Positions 22,086 through 32,933 of a DNA stretch of 64,000 nucleotides are shown here, piece after piece. Made by a program: the position numbers and the translations under genes. Source of the stretch: Circinella umbellata (Eukaryota > Mucoromycota > Mucoromycetes > Mucorales > Lichtheimiaceae). How positions within the stretch are numbered: the first letter of the stretch is position 1; each line of letters opens with the position of its first letter. Below the pieces are notes generated by a model, which worked only from the letters and a program-made list of their open reading frames with translations, had not been told where the DNA came from and did no database searches. The stretch is from assembly GCA_025093555.1 (NCBI GenBank), contig JAIWNF010000047.1, forward strand, positions 248,001-312,000, read 5' to 3'.

Positions 22086-25000
22086 TTTTTTTTGGCATTA
22101 AGAAGAAAAAAAAGGGGGGGTAAAAGAGTGTAGTTTGTGTTATAAGTGATAATAATAATAATAATAAGGTAAGGGAAAAAAGGGCGGGTATAACTTTTTG
22201 TTAATAAAAGGAAAAAGCTTATAACAACTCTTTTTGATTTTTTTCTGGAATATTTGGGTCATTTTTTTTTTAGTTCTCAGAAAGTGAAACCGATCTAAAA
22301 AAAAAAAAAAGGCGCACTAAGAAAAGGGGTGGTAAGACTCAAAAGAAATAAAAAAAGCCCTGAGTTAAAAAGTTTCTTTTTCTTCTTTCTTCTTCTAATT
22401 AATAAATACACTTTTGTAATTGTAATTGTAATTGTAATTGAATAATAAAATAAAATATAAATGTGAAGAGAGAGAATGAGAAATACGAACCTCAAACAAT
22501 GCAATTAAATGTCAATATAAAATTATACCTACTGCGTGTTTTTTGTAGATCCAAATATCCTTCCGCTGGGATTTTGTGTGCATGACCACAAAAAATCGGA
22601 ATAACGGAAAAGATCCAGTTTTTTTTTTAGTGTGTTTTTTAACTTTATACTAGATAAACTTTTTTTTCTTCAATAAATAAAAAAATTAGAACAAAAACTC
22701 TTAAAGTAAAATAAATTTTTAGTCAAAAAAAAATTAGTTAAAATGGAAAACAAACAAAAGTGAGCCTGTTTTTTTTTGTATTTAAGCTAGTTAATTATTC
22801 ATTATAATATTGCATGAATTTTTTTAACGATGTATACAAGTTGATAGGAGGAGTTTATCTTTTTGTTTTTGTTATTTTTTGTTGTACGACATCTATATGG
22901 TTAATTTTTTATATTTTATTTTTCTAGCTTAATGAATAAGTATAACTTGAAGAGAATATATAATAAGCTTTGATTCTTATAATAGTTATATACAAATAAA
23001 AATAAAGAGACACGTTGTTATTTGGTAATTACGAATATTAGATGTTCAAAAGGGTTAATAATTATAACAAACATTTTCTAAATGTCCGATTTATAATTGA
23101 ATGAGCGCAGTGATAAACTAGTGATAATAAGGATGAGAATCTTTTGTGTGTGGAAATTAAAGAGAGTTAGGCTTTTATTGCGAGTAAATGGGAAGAAAAA
23201 AGGTACTACTACTGTGAAGGTCAACTAACAATGTTTCCTAATACAATATGTGAAAACATTGAGATTACTCTCTATATCCCCTACCCCAATTTTTTTTTTT
23301 TGTTTTTTTGCAAAGTCAATAGGAAGCTTCATTTATTTGGTGATCCATGGCACACATAAAATCAATATAACACAAACAATTATTAAAGTTACACGAAATG
23401 ACAATTTTTTAGTAAAGTAAAAAATGTTGGGGGGGGAGTGTATTTATTATTATCAAAAAAAAAAAGTCAAGACATTTCATTGGTTTTTAAATTTTCTGAC
23501 AGAAAAAATAATAAAGAAGCTCATTTCAAATTGTAACAATAAAATGTACGTAACGTTTTTTTTTATTGTTGTATTTCTCATCATGTAGAATGAAAAAAAA
23601 AAGACCATTTGATGGGGGGGGGAGGAAAATAACTTTAAATTTTACACAACATTCAATCGATATCCACTAAGTATAATACGTTAGTCAATTTGGTTCCTGC
23701 ATAGTTTTCAATAACAACTTATTTAAATTTGGTATATTTATGTGGGGGGAGGGATTGTCCTCATCAAACATGTGTTGTTCGGCGTTTTAGTATTATTTAG
23801 TATACTTACCAACATTTATCATTGAAAATAATTCTCTTTTATCTTTGTTACATTCACTGGTATACTATATGTATAATAAATATATAAGGAGCTCAAAAGA
23901 AAAAAAAGATTATCAATTGATGTGATCAACCTGTTAGCTTGTAGATTTAGGATGTCTGCATTCATTATAAAACTGGTTTTTGGTTTTTTTTATAATTCAA
24001 TAAAAAACAAACTTTAAAATAAATCCTGTACTCATCATGATATTGAAATATGTGATGCATGAATTAATGGCAGTAGTAAATAGTAGTAGTAAAAATGGAA
24101 CGTTAAATGTAAGAGCTCCTTGAAATAATTTTTGACTAAATGTACAATATATTTATTACAGTTCAAGTATAAGAGGATGTCAATGTTATAAAATAATAAA
24201 CAAGAGAGAGAGGATACACACACACAGAGAGAGATTAACATTTAGATTATCTGTCATGTTACTTCTCCTTTTAATAATGCATCGAATGTCTATTATACAG
24301 AAAATGATCTGCATGTAATGTGAAAAAAAAAGAAATGGGTCATGTTTTTCTTTTTACACTTAAGTGACCTGTATTTTGTAGCGCTATACCTTAAAAAAAT
24401 ACAGCATGAAACAATCTGCAGTGCTTCTTTTTTTATACATATAATTATTTGGAGAAAAACATTCCAATAAAAAAAATATTATTTTCTTTAGATCCATGCA
24501 CCATTTACAATGGTTCACCCCAAAATCAAGTTATCTCCGGTCTTTTTTTTTTCTGTTACGTACATTTATAATAATATGGTTTTATTTTTTTGCCTTTCCC
24601 CTCTCCTCACCCCTCCCATGTTTGTTCTTGAAATAGCAATGTAACCGATCATATTATATCCTGATGTTTTCTCTCTTTTTTTTTAAGTAGTGAGTCATTA
24701 TAATGGTCACATTTAGAGATGCATCCATTTTATTTATTTTTTTGGGGGGGAGGGCAGGTCATTGATGATTTTACAAAAAATGTTGCCATTTTTATAGAGT
24801 AGTGTATATATTGTTATTTTATTAAATCAATTATCCGATAAATGTAAATCATACGTACATGTAAAGTATATATTATTAGTACCCTAAATGTTCATGACTG
24901 TAAAAGAATAATTAGCACTTACTCCCTTTGTATTCAAAAAAAAGTCGGCCGCTTTTAATATTCATGTGTTTTATCTGTGACATGGATATTATTCATTTGA

Positions 25001-25545
25001 AACACATTATAATTATAAAAAGTTCCTATAAAGAAAAAGGCAATAGGCATTAAAACACATATTTCCTCACTCATTGAGTGTTGGTTTATATATATATATG
25101 TGTGTGTGTGTGTAAAATAAAAAGAAACTTTTACAATCCTGGGTCTGTCGTCCAACAGGAGCCTTATTATGATATCATATTCTTTTTAACTCACAGAATT
25201 CAACAATACTTTATATCTTAATATGATGGAGGTAAAACCATTCAAGGATATTCTATGCTTGTTTTTAATGAAACGCTAGACTAACAATATTTTTTATCTA
25301 TTGGTATATCTGCAACTTGGTATATTTGCTTTCTTGAACACTACCTATTGTCATGAGATATAAATGCACTCTTGTATCATTGGCCCCTTTTGTGGAAGAA
25401 GTAATCTTCATAAGGTTATGAGAAATCATTTGACTACACAAAATTAAAGCAAGGAGCACAGCATATAATATTTTTATATTAAGTCATACTCAATGGAATC
25501 CAGCCCAGTTGTGGAACCATTGTTCAATGCTACCTGACCCCTACC
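22086..25545. other. Long gene-poor AT-rich stretch
   Basis: Contains an (AAT)n run near 22148-22165, a TAATTG tandem repeat (about 22415-22441), many homopolymers and short CA/GT runs (about 25094-25113). Open frames here are hydrophobic, low-complexity translations. No gene was recognised. Confidence 0.5.
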
Positions 25546-25708
25546 GCAAAAAAAAAGGTATCCTTCTTGGCTTAAAGTATTTCAATATAACATCTTGTTG
25601 ATGTGGAGCCGATCCATTTGTTACTGCCTGAGGTTCTCGTGTTACTTTATTTCCATCGATATTGATATGAAATTGTTCTATCCTCAATGAAGAATTCTTA
25701 GAAAGCAT
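25546..25708 (-). other. Short open frame, possible relic
   Basis: A minus-strand frame of about 53 codons from ATG 25708. The sequence looks like real protein (FHINIDGNKVTREPQAV, then HQQDVILKYFKPRR) and it stops after a T-run. No family was recognised. It lies next to a decayed transposon-type ORF and may be part of the same dead element, though on the opposite strand. Confidence 0.3.
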
Positions 25709-26389
25709 GTATTATTACTTGTAATCTTTTGGTGTATATATCTTGGCTATAAAAACTAAAGCTGTAATACCTTTTGTTAATACTATATATAATAGACAAT
25801 ATTACCAGCAGAAAAAAACAACTCGCCTTAAAGCAATATCAGAAATGTTGAAATATCTTTTTTTAGCGGAAGATTAAAAGTATATACAAATATTGGACTT
25901 TAATCTCCCCAAGACCGTAAGTTAGTCTGAAGTACTTTTTATCTGCAGCAAAAATGGTGTGTTTTGTAATTGTAGACGATGTTTTCCTATCAATAAATCC
26001 AGATGGTACCCTATGTTTCGTGAAGTACATTTCTATATGATAGAGGATTACATTCGAGGATATGTTAATTTATTTTTTATATCATTTTGTATTATACGTA
26101 TTTACAATATGTCAGTTTTTTTTTGTTTTCTGCTATGGCCCAACTCCTTTCTTCTTTCCTATTTATATGGAATTTTATTACTTAGTATTAGTAACATTAT
26201 GGAATACGCTTCGTCTATTTTATTTATGCTTGCTCTTGCTACATGAAGCAGATTATAGACTCAGGCATAATATTGACGTAAATTTTTTTTACAGGATATA
26301 AATTATATTAATTCACACTGTTGTCTGTTTTAGGTTGGTTCCTTCAACAGATACGGTCGTATACACAAGGTCATTATGAACCGTAACAT

Positions 26390-27163
26390 ATATTGGATTT
26401 GCGTGGATCATTTGGTATGGAACAATCCTATGATAATCCCAGAGTCCATGAAAATGCTATTTTTTTTGAACCGTCTAAGGAAGCTTTTGGAATCTCGCTA
26501 AAGAACTTGGAATTGAGGTAGTATCTTCAGATGAAAACATACAAGCCAACGATGTTGACTTTTCTACGATAACAAAATCCATCACTCGAAACATCAGCAC
26601 TGTTAACATTCGCTGGATCCACGCTAGCAACAAAAGGTGCAAGATATAGATTTATCGCACAAAAACAAGGGACAAAATTCGCAATTTTACCTGTACACGC
26701 AAAAAGGGGAAAGTGTTTGTTTGACGAAAAAATGAAGACAACGTATAAGAACTGTACAATAGATTGGATGGAATTTGCAAAGAATTGGTCTACATATGTC
26801 AACGGGGAAGGTATATTTTATAAAACTCCAGAACATCTACGTAGTTACAACGGGAAATATGAGCAATTAAGAGCAGCGTCGTTATCTATGTCAATGAATT
26901 CTGAAAGTAGAAAGGAAGTGCATGATATAATTCTGTCTGAAGATAGAAAACGAAAAGTCCTAAGCGCTAGTAAACCAAGCACAAACAAAATACCTCGATA
27001 TGAAAACATGACTGTTCAAGTACCTCCTTCTCTTCACATAGCTATTCAACCAGTATTGACAAATACTTCTGATTCAAACAAATTATTATCCTCATCGAAT
27101 ATGCAGATGTCAGCTATGCAACAACTACTGTCATATTCTACTACTAATATGCATACATGCTGA
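26390..27163 (+). pseudogene. Decayed multicopy/transposon-type ORF
   Basis: The clean 3' part (from about 26620) reads TFAGSTLATKGARYRFIAQK, then FAILPVHAKRG, then a segment containing IDWMEFAKNW and IFYKTPEHLRSY, ending at TGA 27161-27163. Upstream, another frame reads ELGIEVVSSDENIQANDVDF, and earlier frames hold stops, so at least one frameshift and several nonsense changes separate the pieces. The W--FA-xW / IFYKTPEHL pattern recalls C-terminal regions of transposon-like, high-copy ORFs in Mucorales. That is a recollection, not a search. The Asn/Ser/Met-rich tail is ordinary. It is non-functional as it stands. Confidence 0.5.
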
Positions 27164-28173
27164 AAAGAGCTGTTGTGTAACTATTAACGAACTATGATTT
27201 TGGAACCAGTACAAAAATGTGCTCGCATTTATTCATTAATTCACAATGTTATTTATATTATTAGTCTATATTATGTATAGAGTATACAGGTTGTAGACAA
27301 ATGAGTGATTAAAGCGAAAGTTCGGATGAGTACATACATATATATTTATATATAAGAGTGCAAAAAATACCCCTATCATAGCTTATGCGGCAAATTAAAT
27401 AGAGACTTTACCAAGAGGAAAAAACATATTGTATTTGAACACTTTTGATCATCAGCCTGGCTATAATCGTTGAATTATATATTCATCTGGGGAATGATTC
27501 ATCCCATCAGACAGCTTATTAGATATTGTGTGTGTGACACAAAAACTGTCTTTGTTCGGTTTGGCGGAGGATTGAATAAAAAGAACAGAAGGGAAACAGT
27601 GTATTGTTTTTTATATAAATTAAAATGTAATGACATATTTGCATAAGGACGAGAAGAAGTAAGACGAGATTGAATAACAATTTACACTCTTTTATATTCC
27701 CGGTTCATTGATTTATTACATTTTGAATGTCATGTGTTGTAAGACGATAGTCCATGTATTATATATGTATGCAAAAGAACTTTTACTATACTAAGATAAA
27801 GTGGAATCCCATGATGACGCAACATAGTATAGGTAGTAAGGAGATAAATTTACACTAATACTGGTTTTTTCCAAATTATTTGCGAACTAAATTAATTTTT
27901 GTAATATTTATTAAATGGAAGACTAAGATGACCTTCGTCAATGGGCATGTGGTCGCTTCCTTGCGGTACAGAATGGATTGACAGTTATATACAAAAGAGC
28001 GAAGAGGTATCAACTGAAAAACCCCTCATTAAGGGGAAAAGTTAAACTAGTGGGGGAGAGAGAAAGATAAAAGCTAAATATAAGGTAGAAACGTAGGAGA
28101 AATAAGACTAAGTTTATCGAAGGTAAGATAATAAAAAATAAATAAGAAAAATAGGAACAAGAAAGAAAAGATA
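27164..28173. other. Intergenic
   Basis: No gene is supported. The string CAGGTTGTAGACAAATGAGTG after a TA near 27285 resembles a transposon end, but no partner end was found. Confidence 0.4.
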
Positions 28174-29945
28174 CTATGAGTTTGCGGAAAATTGTGTGTG
28201 TGGTGGGGGTGTAATGTCCAGGGCATCTTCAGGATCTGGTTCAGCTTCATCGAATGCGTCATCAGGATGGCTCAAACGATCGATTTCACGAAGCACTCGT
28301 ATAAGAGCACTCCAGACTTTCGGCCACTTCCCCAATGTCGAGCCAACTTCAGAGCGTGGTAGATGATTCATGATAAAGTCAAGAGGCTGCAATTCAGTTG
28401 ATGTTGATGGAATAGTACCAAATACGGTGAGAAGTTCATTCATCAGAGGCTGTAGCATTGGACAAATAGCATAGTGTTCTCTTTTAGCAGCAGGAAGGCC
28501 ACAACGGCAGTTTTTGAGGGGATATGAGGGCAGCCAGTGCATACGCTATTTAATTAGCCGGTGTTGATCACGTGAAAATGCTGGCAGATAGAGTATTGGA
28601 TCAATAATGCGTTTATCACGGAGGCATCGAATTGATTTCCGTGTGCCTTTTCTTCTGTCGTATTCTTCGTCTCTTTTCGATCGATAGTCGTACCAAGAGA
28701 GTCTTTTGGTGGGTTGTTGCTTTTTTGTAATTTTTTGTATAATTGATGAAATGGATTATTTGATGTGAGGTGTTTCCGTTGTTTGTCACAATTTTTATCC
28801 CATAGGAAGGATAATTCAATTGATCGAGCTAAGGTGGTAACAGGTAAGTCTTGAAGAGGTGTTACAAATTTTAGTTGTAAAGTGCGAATTCTTGTATGCA
28901 TTGAGGGTAGGTCTGCTAGCACCATCGGAACAATCGTTGGGAATGGTGTTGACCGATTACGATTTAAAGCCATTTTGATACAGGTTTTTTGAGCATTGTT
29001 TAATTTATCTTTTTGGTTAGGTAGTAATGCTGTAATTGCTAAACCATACTCTTAAACTGGTCGAATAAAAGTGCGATATGCTCTAAGAGCTGGCCAAAGT
29101 CCAATACCATACTGATGTATGCCCAGTTGTCTAAGTAACTCCATGTTGCCTGTTGCTTTAGTAATACGCTGATTTACAAGTTGAGCTGAGTTGATACCAT
29201 AATGATCGAAAGGTATACCGAGGTACTGGAATTGCTGTACTTTTGGTATTGTTTTACCATATAGTTTATAGGTAGATACTGATGATGAAAGACTTGGTGT
29301 TGCGGAGGTGGTTGTGGTGCTTGTAGGAGGCGGTGGCTCAATAATAGCACATTTATCAGGGTGCCATTTATATCCAAATTCGTTTGAATGTCTTTCTGCA
29401 ATGTGTAGTAGTTTGGTGATGTCTTGAGGGGAGCCAAAAAGAGCAACGTTATCTGCATAAAGTAACGCTGATATGAATGCTTTAGCATTATCTGGACGAT
29501 GTTTGTTAGGGCGTCCATTTATTCCACCTGTATATCTTTGTTCTTGTGCGGAAGCTTCAGTGGTTCCTTTGATAAATGTAGAGCGTAGTGTTAAAGGTTT
29601 ATGACATTGTACAAACATATTTAGTCGAAGGCAACGGGGAATTGTGTCAATAAATACAGCATATAATAAAGGACTGAGTATTGAGCCTTGTAATACACCT
29701 TTTTTTGGGTATATGTACCGCGATTAATGGTTTTGTATTATAACAGCAGTTTGGATATCATCAAACATGTGACGTACCAAATGGAACAAAGGGCTTGACA
29801 ATGTTTTCTGTAATATTCCCCATATAATATCACGGTTGATAGCATTATTTGCACTGATAATATCCATATAGCACTGTGTTGCCAGCTCGTTGTGCTGTTT
29901 TTCATATTGGCGTAGTAACGCAAAATTAATTTAGTTCAGCGCAAA
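28174..29945 (-). pseudogene. Non-LTR (LINE-type) reverse transcriptase, 5'-truncated and broken
   Basis: Read from 29945 downward, the minus strand shows RT-domain words: an ANNAINRDIIWGIL segment, then after an in-frame TAA the block [18 protein letters not shown]. Next comes [15 protein letters not shown], the catalytic YxDD box with the second Asp replaced by Asn, followed by a YLGIPF segment. A TAA at 29052-29054 breaks the frame before EYGLAITALLP. A further frameshift at about 28550 precedes a C-terminal piece with a CRCGLP...H...C zinc-knuckle-like motif, ending at 28174. The endonuclease and 5' RT parts are absent, as expected for 5'-truncated LINE copies. No terminal repeats were seen. 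It is dead. Confidence 0.82.
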
Positions 29946-31455
29946 TAATTTGGAAAAAGCCTGTATTAAGTGATACGTAAAAAAAATAAAGGTAGAAGGT
30001 TACAGGTGATAAAAAAAAGAAGATGATAAAATAACGACTGTGGCTGTTATTGATAATGCAAAAAAGAATCCTTGTAATAATCAATATGTGGTGATGGCTT
30101 TGATACAATTTTTTTTATCTTTCCTCGTTTGTCCGAAGTGGAGTTCCAGCTGAGGGCTGTTTCCAATTCACTTCTGCTTGGGATGGTTCATTAGAAAGTG
30201 AGCATTCGCTAATTTTTCTTGTTGTATCTTTAAGTAAATTTGCCAATTGGATTAAATGTTCAAGTATTACTGGAACTCTGTGAACATCTTGTGGAGATTC
30301 CAAAAGCGAGAACATTTCATGTTCATATAATATGTAACAGCTTTGTTCTGTTAGCCGTATTGTATATGTGGTCATATTTTTACCTTCAATTAAAACACCA
30401 GTTACAAGTGGCGATTTTACACCATAGTCTAATAACGCATCCAGCATTTCTTTCATTTCTTTTCCTAATTTCACAAAGTCGAACTGCACTTGGGAAATAG
30501 ATGTTGTTTTACATGGTTTGACCTCACACGCCAAAACGTCGAACTTATCGCCAGTTGTTGCTTGATAAGAGCCAACACAGTCTGCTAATAATGAATCTGG
30601 TTTGCCATTGATGTGTGTTTCTCCTAGTCGTACGTGGACGGAGATCCGCTGAAATATGGGTTGAATAAAGGAAAACACATGCTGTGCAATAAATGTTAAT
30701 TCAAAGAAGCAGTCAGACATCCAGTTTCGAAACGTTCCAATGAGATTATAGAGTATGTTTGTTGTCAACAAAAAATCATCAATTTCTTCATTGTTAACAT
30801 GTGCATTATTATCGTCGTCTTCTCTTTCTTCGGTTTCTTGATCTTCGTCATCATAATCGTCTTCTTCAAAAGCAGTGTCCGACGCATCTCCAAAATTACG
30901 TACCAGTGCATATAGTTTTCTTACTGGAAGACTATCGTTTCGACTAATCATCTGATCTATCATACCACACCAGGTTCGTACAGGAAATGGTAAATCTGGC
31001 CAGAATTCTTTTCGTTTGATATTTTTGACGATTGCTTTGTAAGCGTTTGGCTCCAATCGATGTAAACATGAAGTCGCTTGATAAGGAGTAATTACAAATA
31101 TATTACTCAATGATAATACACGGTTGTCTGATAAATTCTGTTTAGCATCGGAAAGAAAAATCGATCGACTTCGAAATTGTTGAAATTTTTCAGTGATGTT
31201 GATTGTACCAATTTTCCAATGTGTTTGTGGTTTCCAAGTTCGAGAAACATCCACCATACAATTGATAACATAGCGTCGACGTTTATGCTTGTCAAAGCTG
31301 TCATCAAAATTCTAAAAGAGACAAAGAACAACAAGTACAAGAAATAGTAAGCAACATTAGCGATAAGGCCAAAGAACTAACCAAAAAAAATTATGCTTAT
31401 TCTTACCAATAAAACATTATTCAACCGCTTCGATCCAATAATCTCCTCTATTTTA

Positions 31456-31555
31456 CAGTGAGTATTCGTTAAACCGGTACTCAATATACGTGAGGGTTTG
31501 TACCGGTTTAGCGAAATACCGGTTTAACGAGCACCGGTTTAACGAATACTCACTG
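31456..31555. mobile_element. 100-bp palindromic MITE with TA duplication
   Basis: Perfect 23-bp terminal inverted repeats (31456-31478 and 31533-31555) begin CAGTGAGTATTCG. TA flanks both ends (31454-31455 and 31556-31557). The core repeats the word ACCGGTTTA or its complement. The size and TA target fit a Tc1/mariner-type miniature element. It sits inside coding sequence of the minus-strand pseudogene, adding 102 bp. Each TIR, read inward, supplies GTGAGT, a consensus 5' splice site. Confidence 0.85.
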
Positions 31556-31860
31556 TATTTTCTTTATTTTTCACCTTATCAATATCAGACGTGGATGGAA
31601 TTGATGTGTATGAATTTGGTGTTAAAGAAGCGGATGGTAGTAAGACTTGGTTAGCTGGAACGGCGCCTGATGGTGTTATTGTAGCTGATATGGTGCCGTC
31701 CCTGTTTTTTGTAAAAAAAAAAAAATGCAAAAGTGAGTTAAATATGCAGCAAGCTTTAAAAAAGTATATAGCCATGTATAATGAGTATCGTACCCATTCA
31801 ATGAATTATATTGCCTCCCATTGATATTAGGCTCTACGTTTGTTACGTTGGTACCCTCCT

Positions 31861-32237
31861 TGTAATGGTGTAAGACCATTACAACGATATATTCAACCAT
31901 AAGGTTGTTGATCTATATGCTTATCCGCGGAATACTAAGGATAGACGATAGTATGGTTGAGCACATAGTTGGATATAGAAATATTAGGATAGTTATTCTA
32001 TATAGAAATGTTGATCATTGATATTAGATATATATTAGTTAGACGTAAATTAGCCCCTGATATTTCGACGTATATAAATAAAGAGTTTCCTGACAACCAG
32101 GAAACAGTAATTCGTTTTTATCATATATATTCTCGAGCCCCTTTTCTTTCTACCAATATTTAACTATTACGTTTCTTCGTAAACTGGCTGATAGAACCCG
32201 ATTGTAAGTATACAATAATCAGTCATGCGCTATTACA
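31861..32237 (+). mobile_element. Solo LTR, copy B (plus orientation)
   Basis: A 377-bp element from TGTAATGG to CTATTACA with the same inverted termini as copy A. It is flanked by a perfect 5-bp duplication, CTCCT (31856-31860 and 32238-32242). It contains a TATATAAATAAA box and matches the reverse complement of 7842-8225 end to end. Excising it with one CTCCT restores the reading frame of the surrounding minus-strand gene, so it inserted into an exon. Confidence 0.9.
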
Positions 32238-32510
32238 CTCCTTGATCATTTGTCTAGCAGAATTACTTGTACTATTTGGTACTGCTTCAACTTCTTGTGG
32301 GAGATCTTTGACAAAAGAGCGCCATGTTTTTAAGTACGAAGATGCTTTTGCAGCTTTGGCTGGATCGTTTCATTTTTCCAACAGTCGAAGATCATTTTTG
32401 ATTATATGTAGCAAATGACAAAGCTCTTTTTCTGCATGATCTTTTTGGTAATCGTTATAGCCTTTAATAAATGACCACTTTTTAACCGATGTCTCGTCAA
32501 AATATGGCAT

Positions 32511-32861
32511 TGTGATAGTATTTGATGTAAGTAACGAAAAAAAGCTGAAAGGTTTTGTATAATTTTTTCAAAAAAGAGAAGAAAAAGAAGAAGCATTCAA
32601 AACTTCATTTATTTTTGTATCGTTCCATAACTGCGGATTGACCGGATTTAGCTAGCCTACTTTTCAACTATTGTTCTTGAACTGAAGACATGTGATCCGG
32701 AACTCGGGACATAAATAAAAGCAAGTGTTCCAATATTCATTGGCATTTTATAATTATTATCAGTCTTCATTTAGGATAACAGTTACATAGTAATGATTTT
32801 TTATAGATTTTATAAAAATTTCACAATATGTATGGTTTTCCATGTATTCTCTTGTTTATTA

Positions 32862-32933
<72 letters not shown>

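Larger units (their letters stand above)
30115..32510 (-). pseudogene. Nuclease-like family gene interrupted by a solo LTR and a MITE
   Basis: Coding pieces on the minus strand: 32510-32238, 31855-31794, 31701-31407 and 31311-30115. GT-AG introns lie at 31793-31702 and 31406-31312. A solo LTR (31861-32237) splits exon 1 and a 100-bp palindromic element (31456-31555) splits exon 2. Dropping each insert with one target copy leaves 1725 nt, 575 codons in one frame, with a single TGA at 32370-32372. The last exon has an acidic linker, then NGKPDSLLAD (about 30595) and LACEVKP (about 30515), a PD...ExK pattern like restriction-type nuclease folds. After that come LGKEMKEML and a GVLIEG strand. A frameshifted relative lies at 1304-1586. 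Function is unknown. An intact 399-codon last exon may still be transcribed. Confidence 0.75.

Noticed and set aside
27285..27330. TA + CAGGTTGTAGACAAATGAG, a possible transposon end
   Set aside because: No matching inverted end could be found nearby, so an element cannot be delimited.
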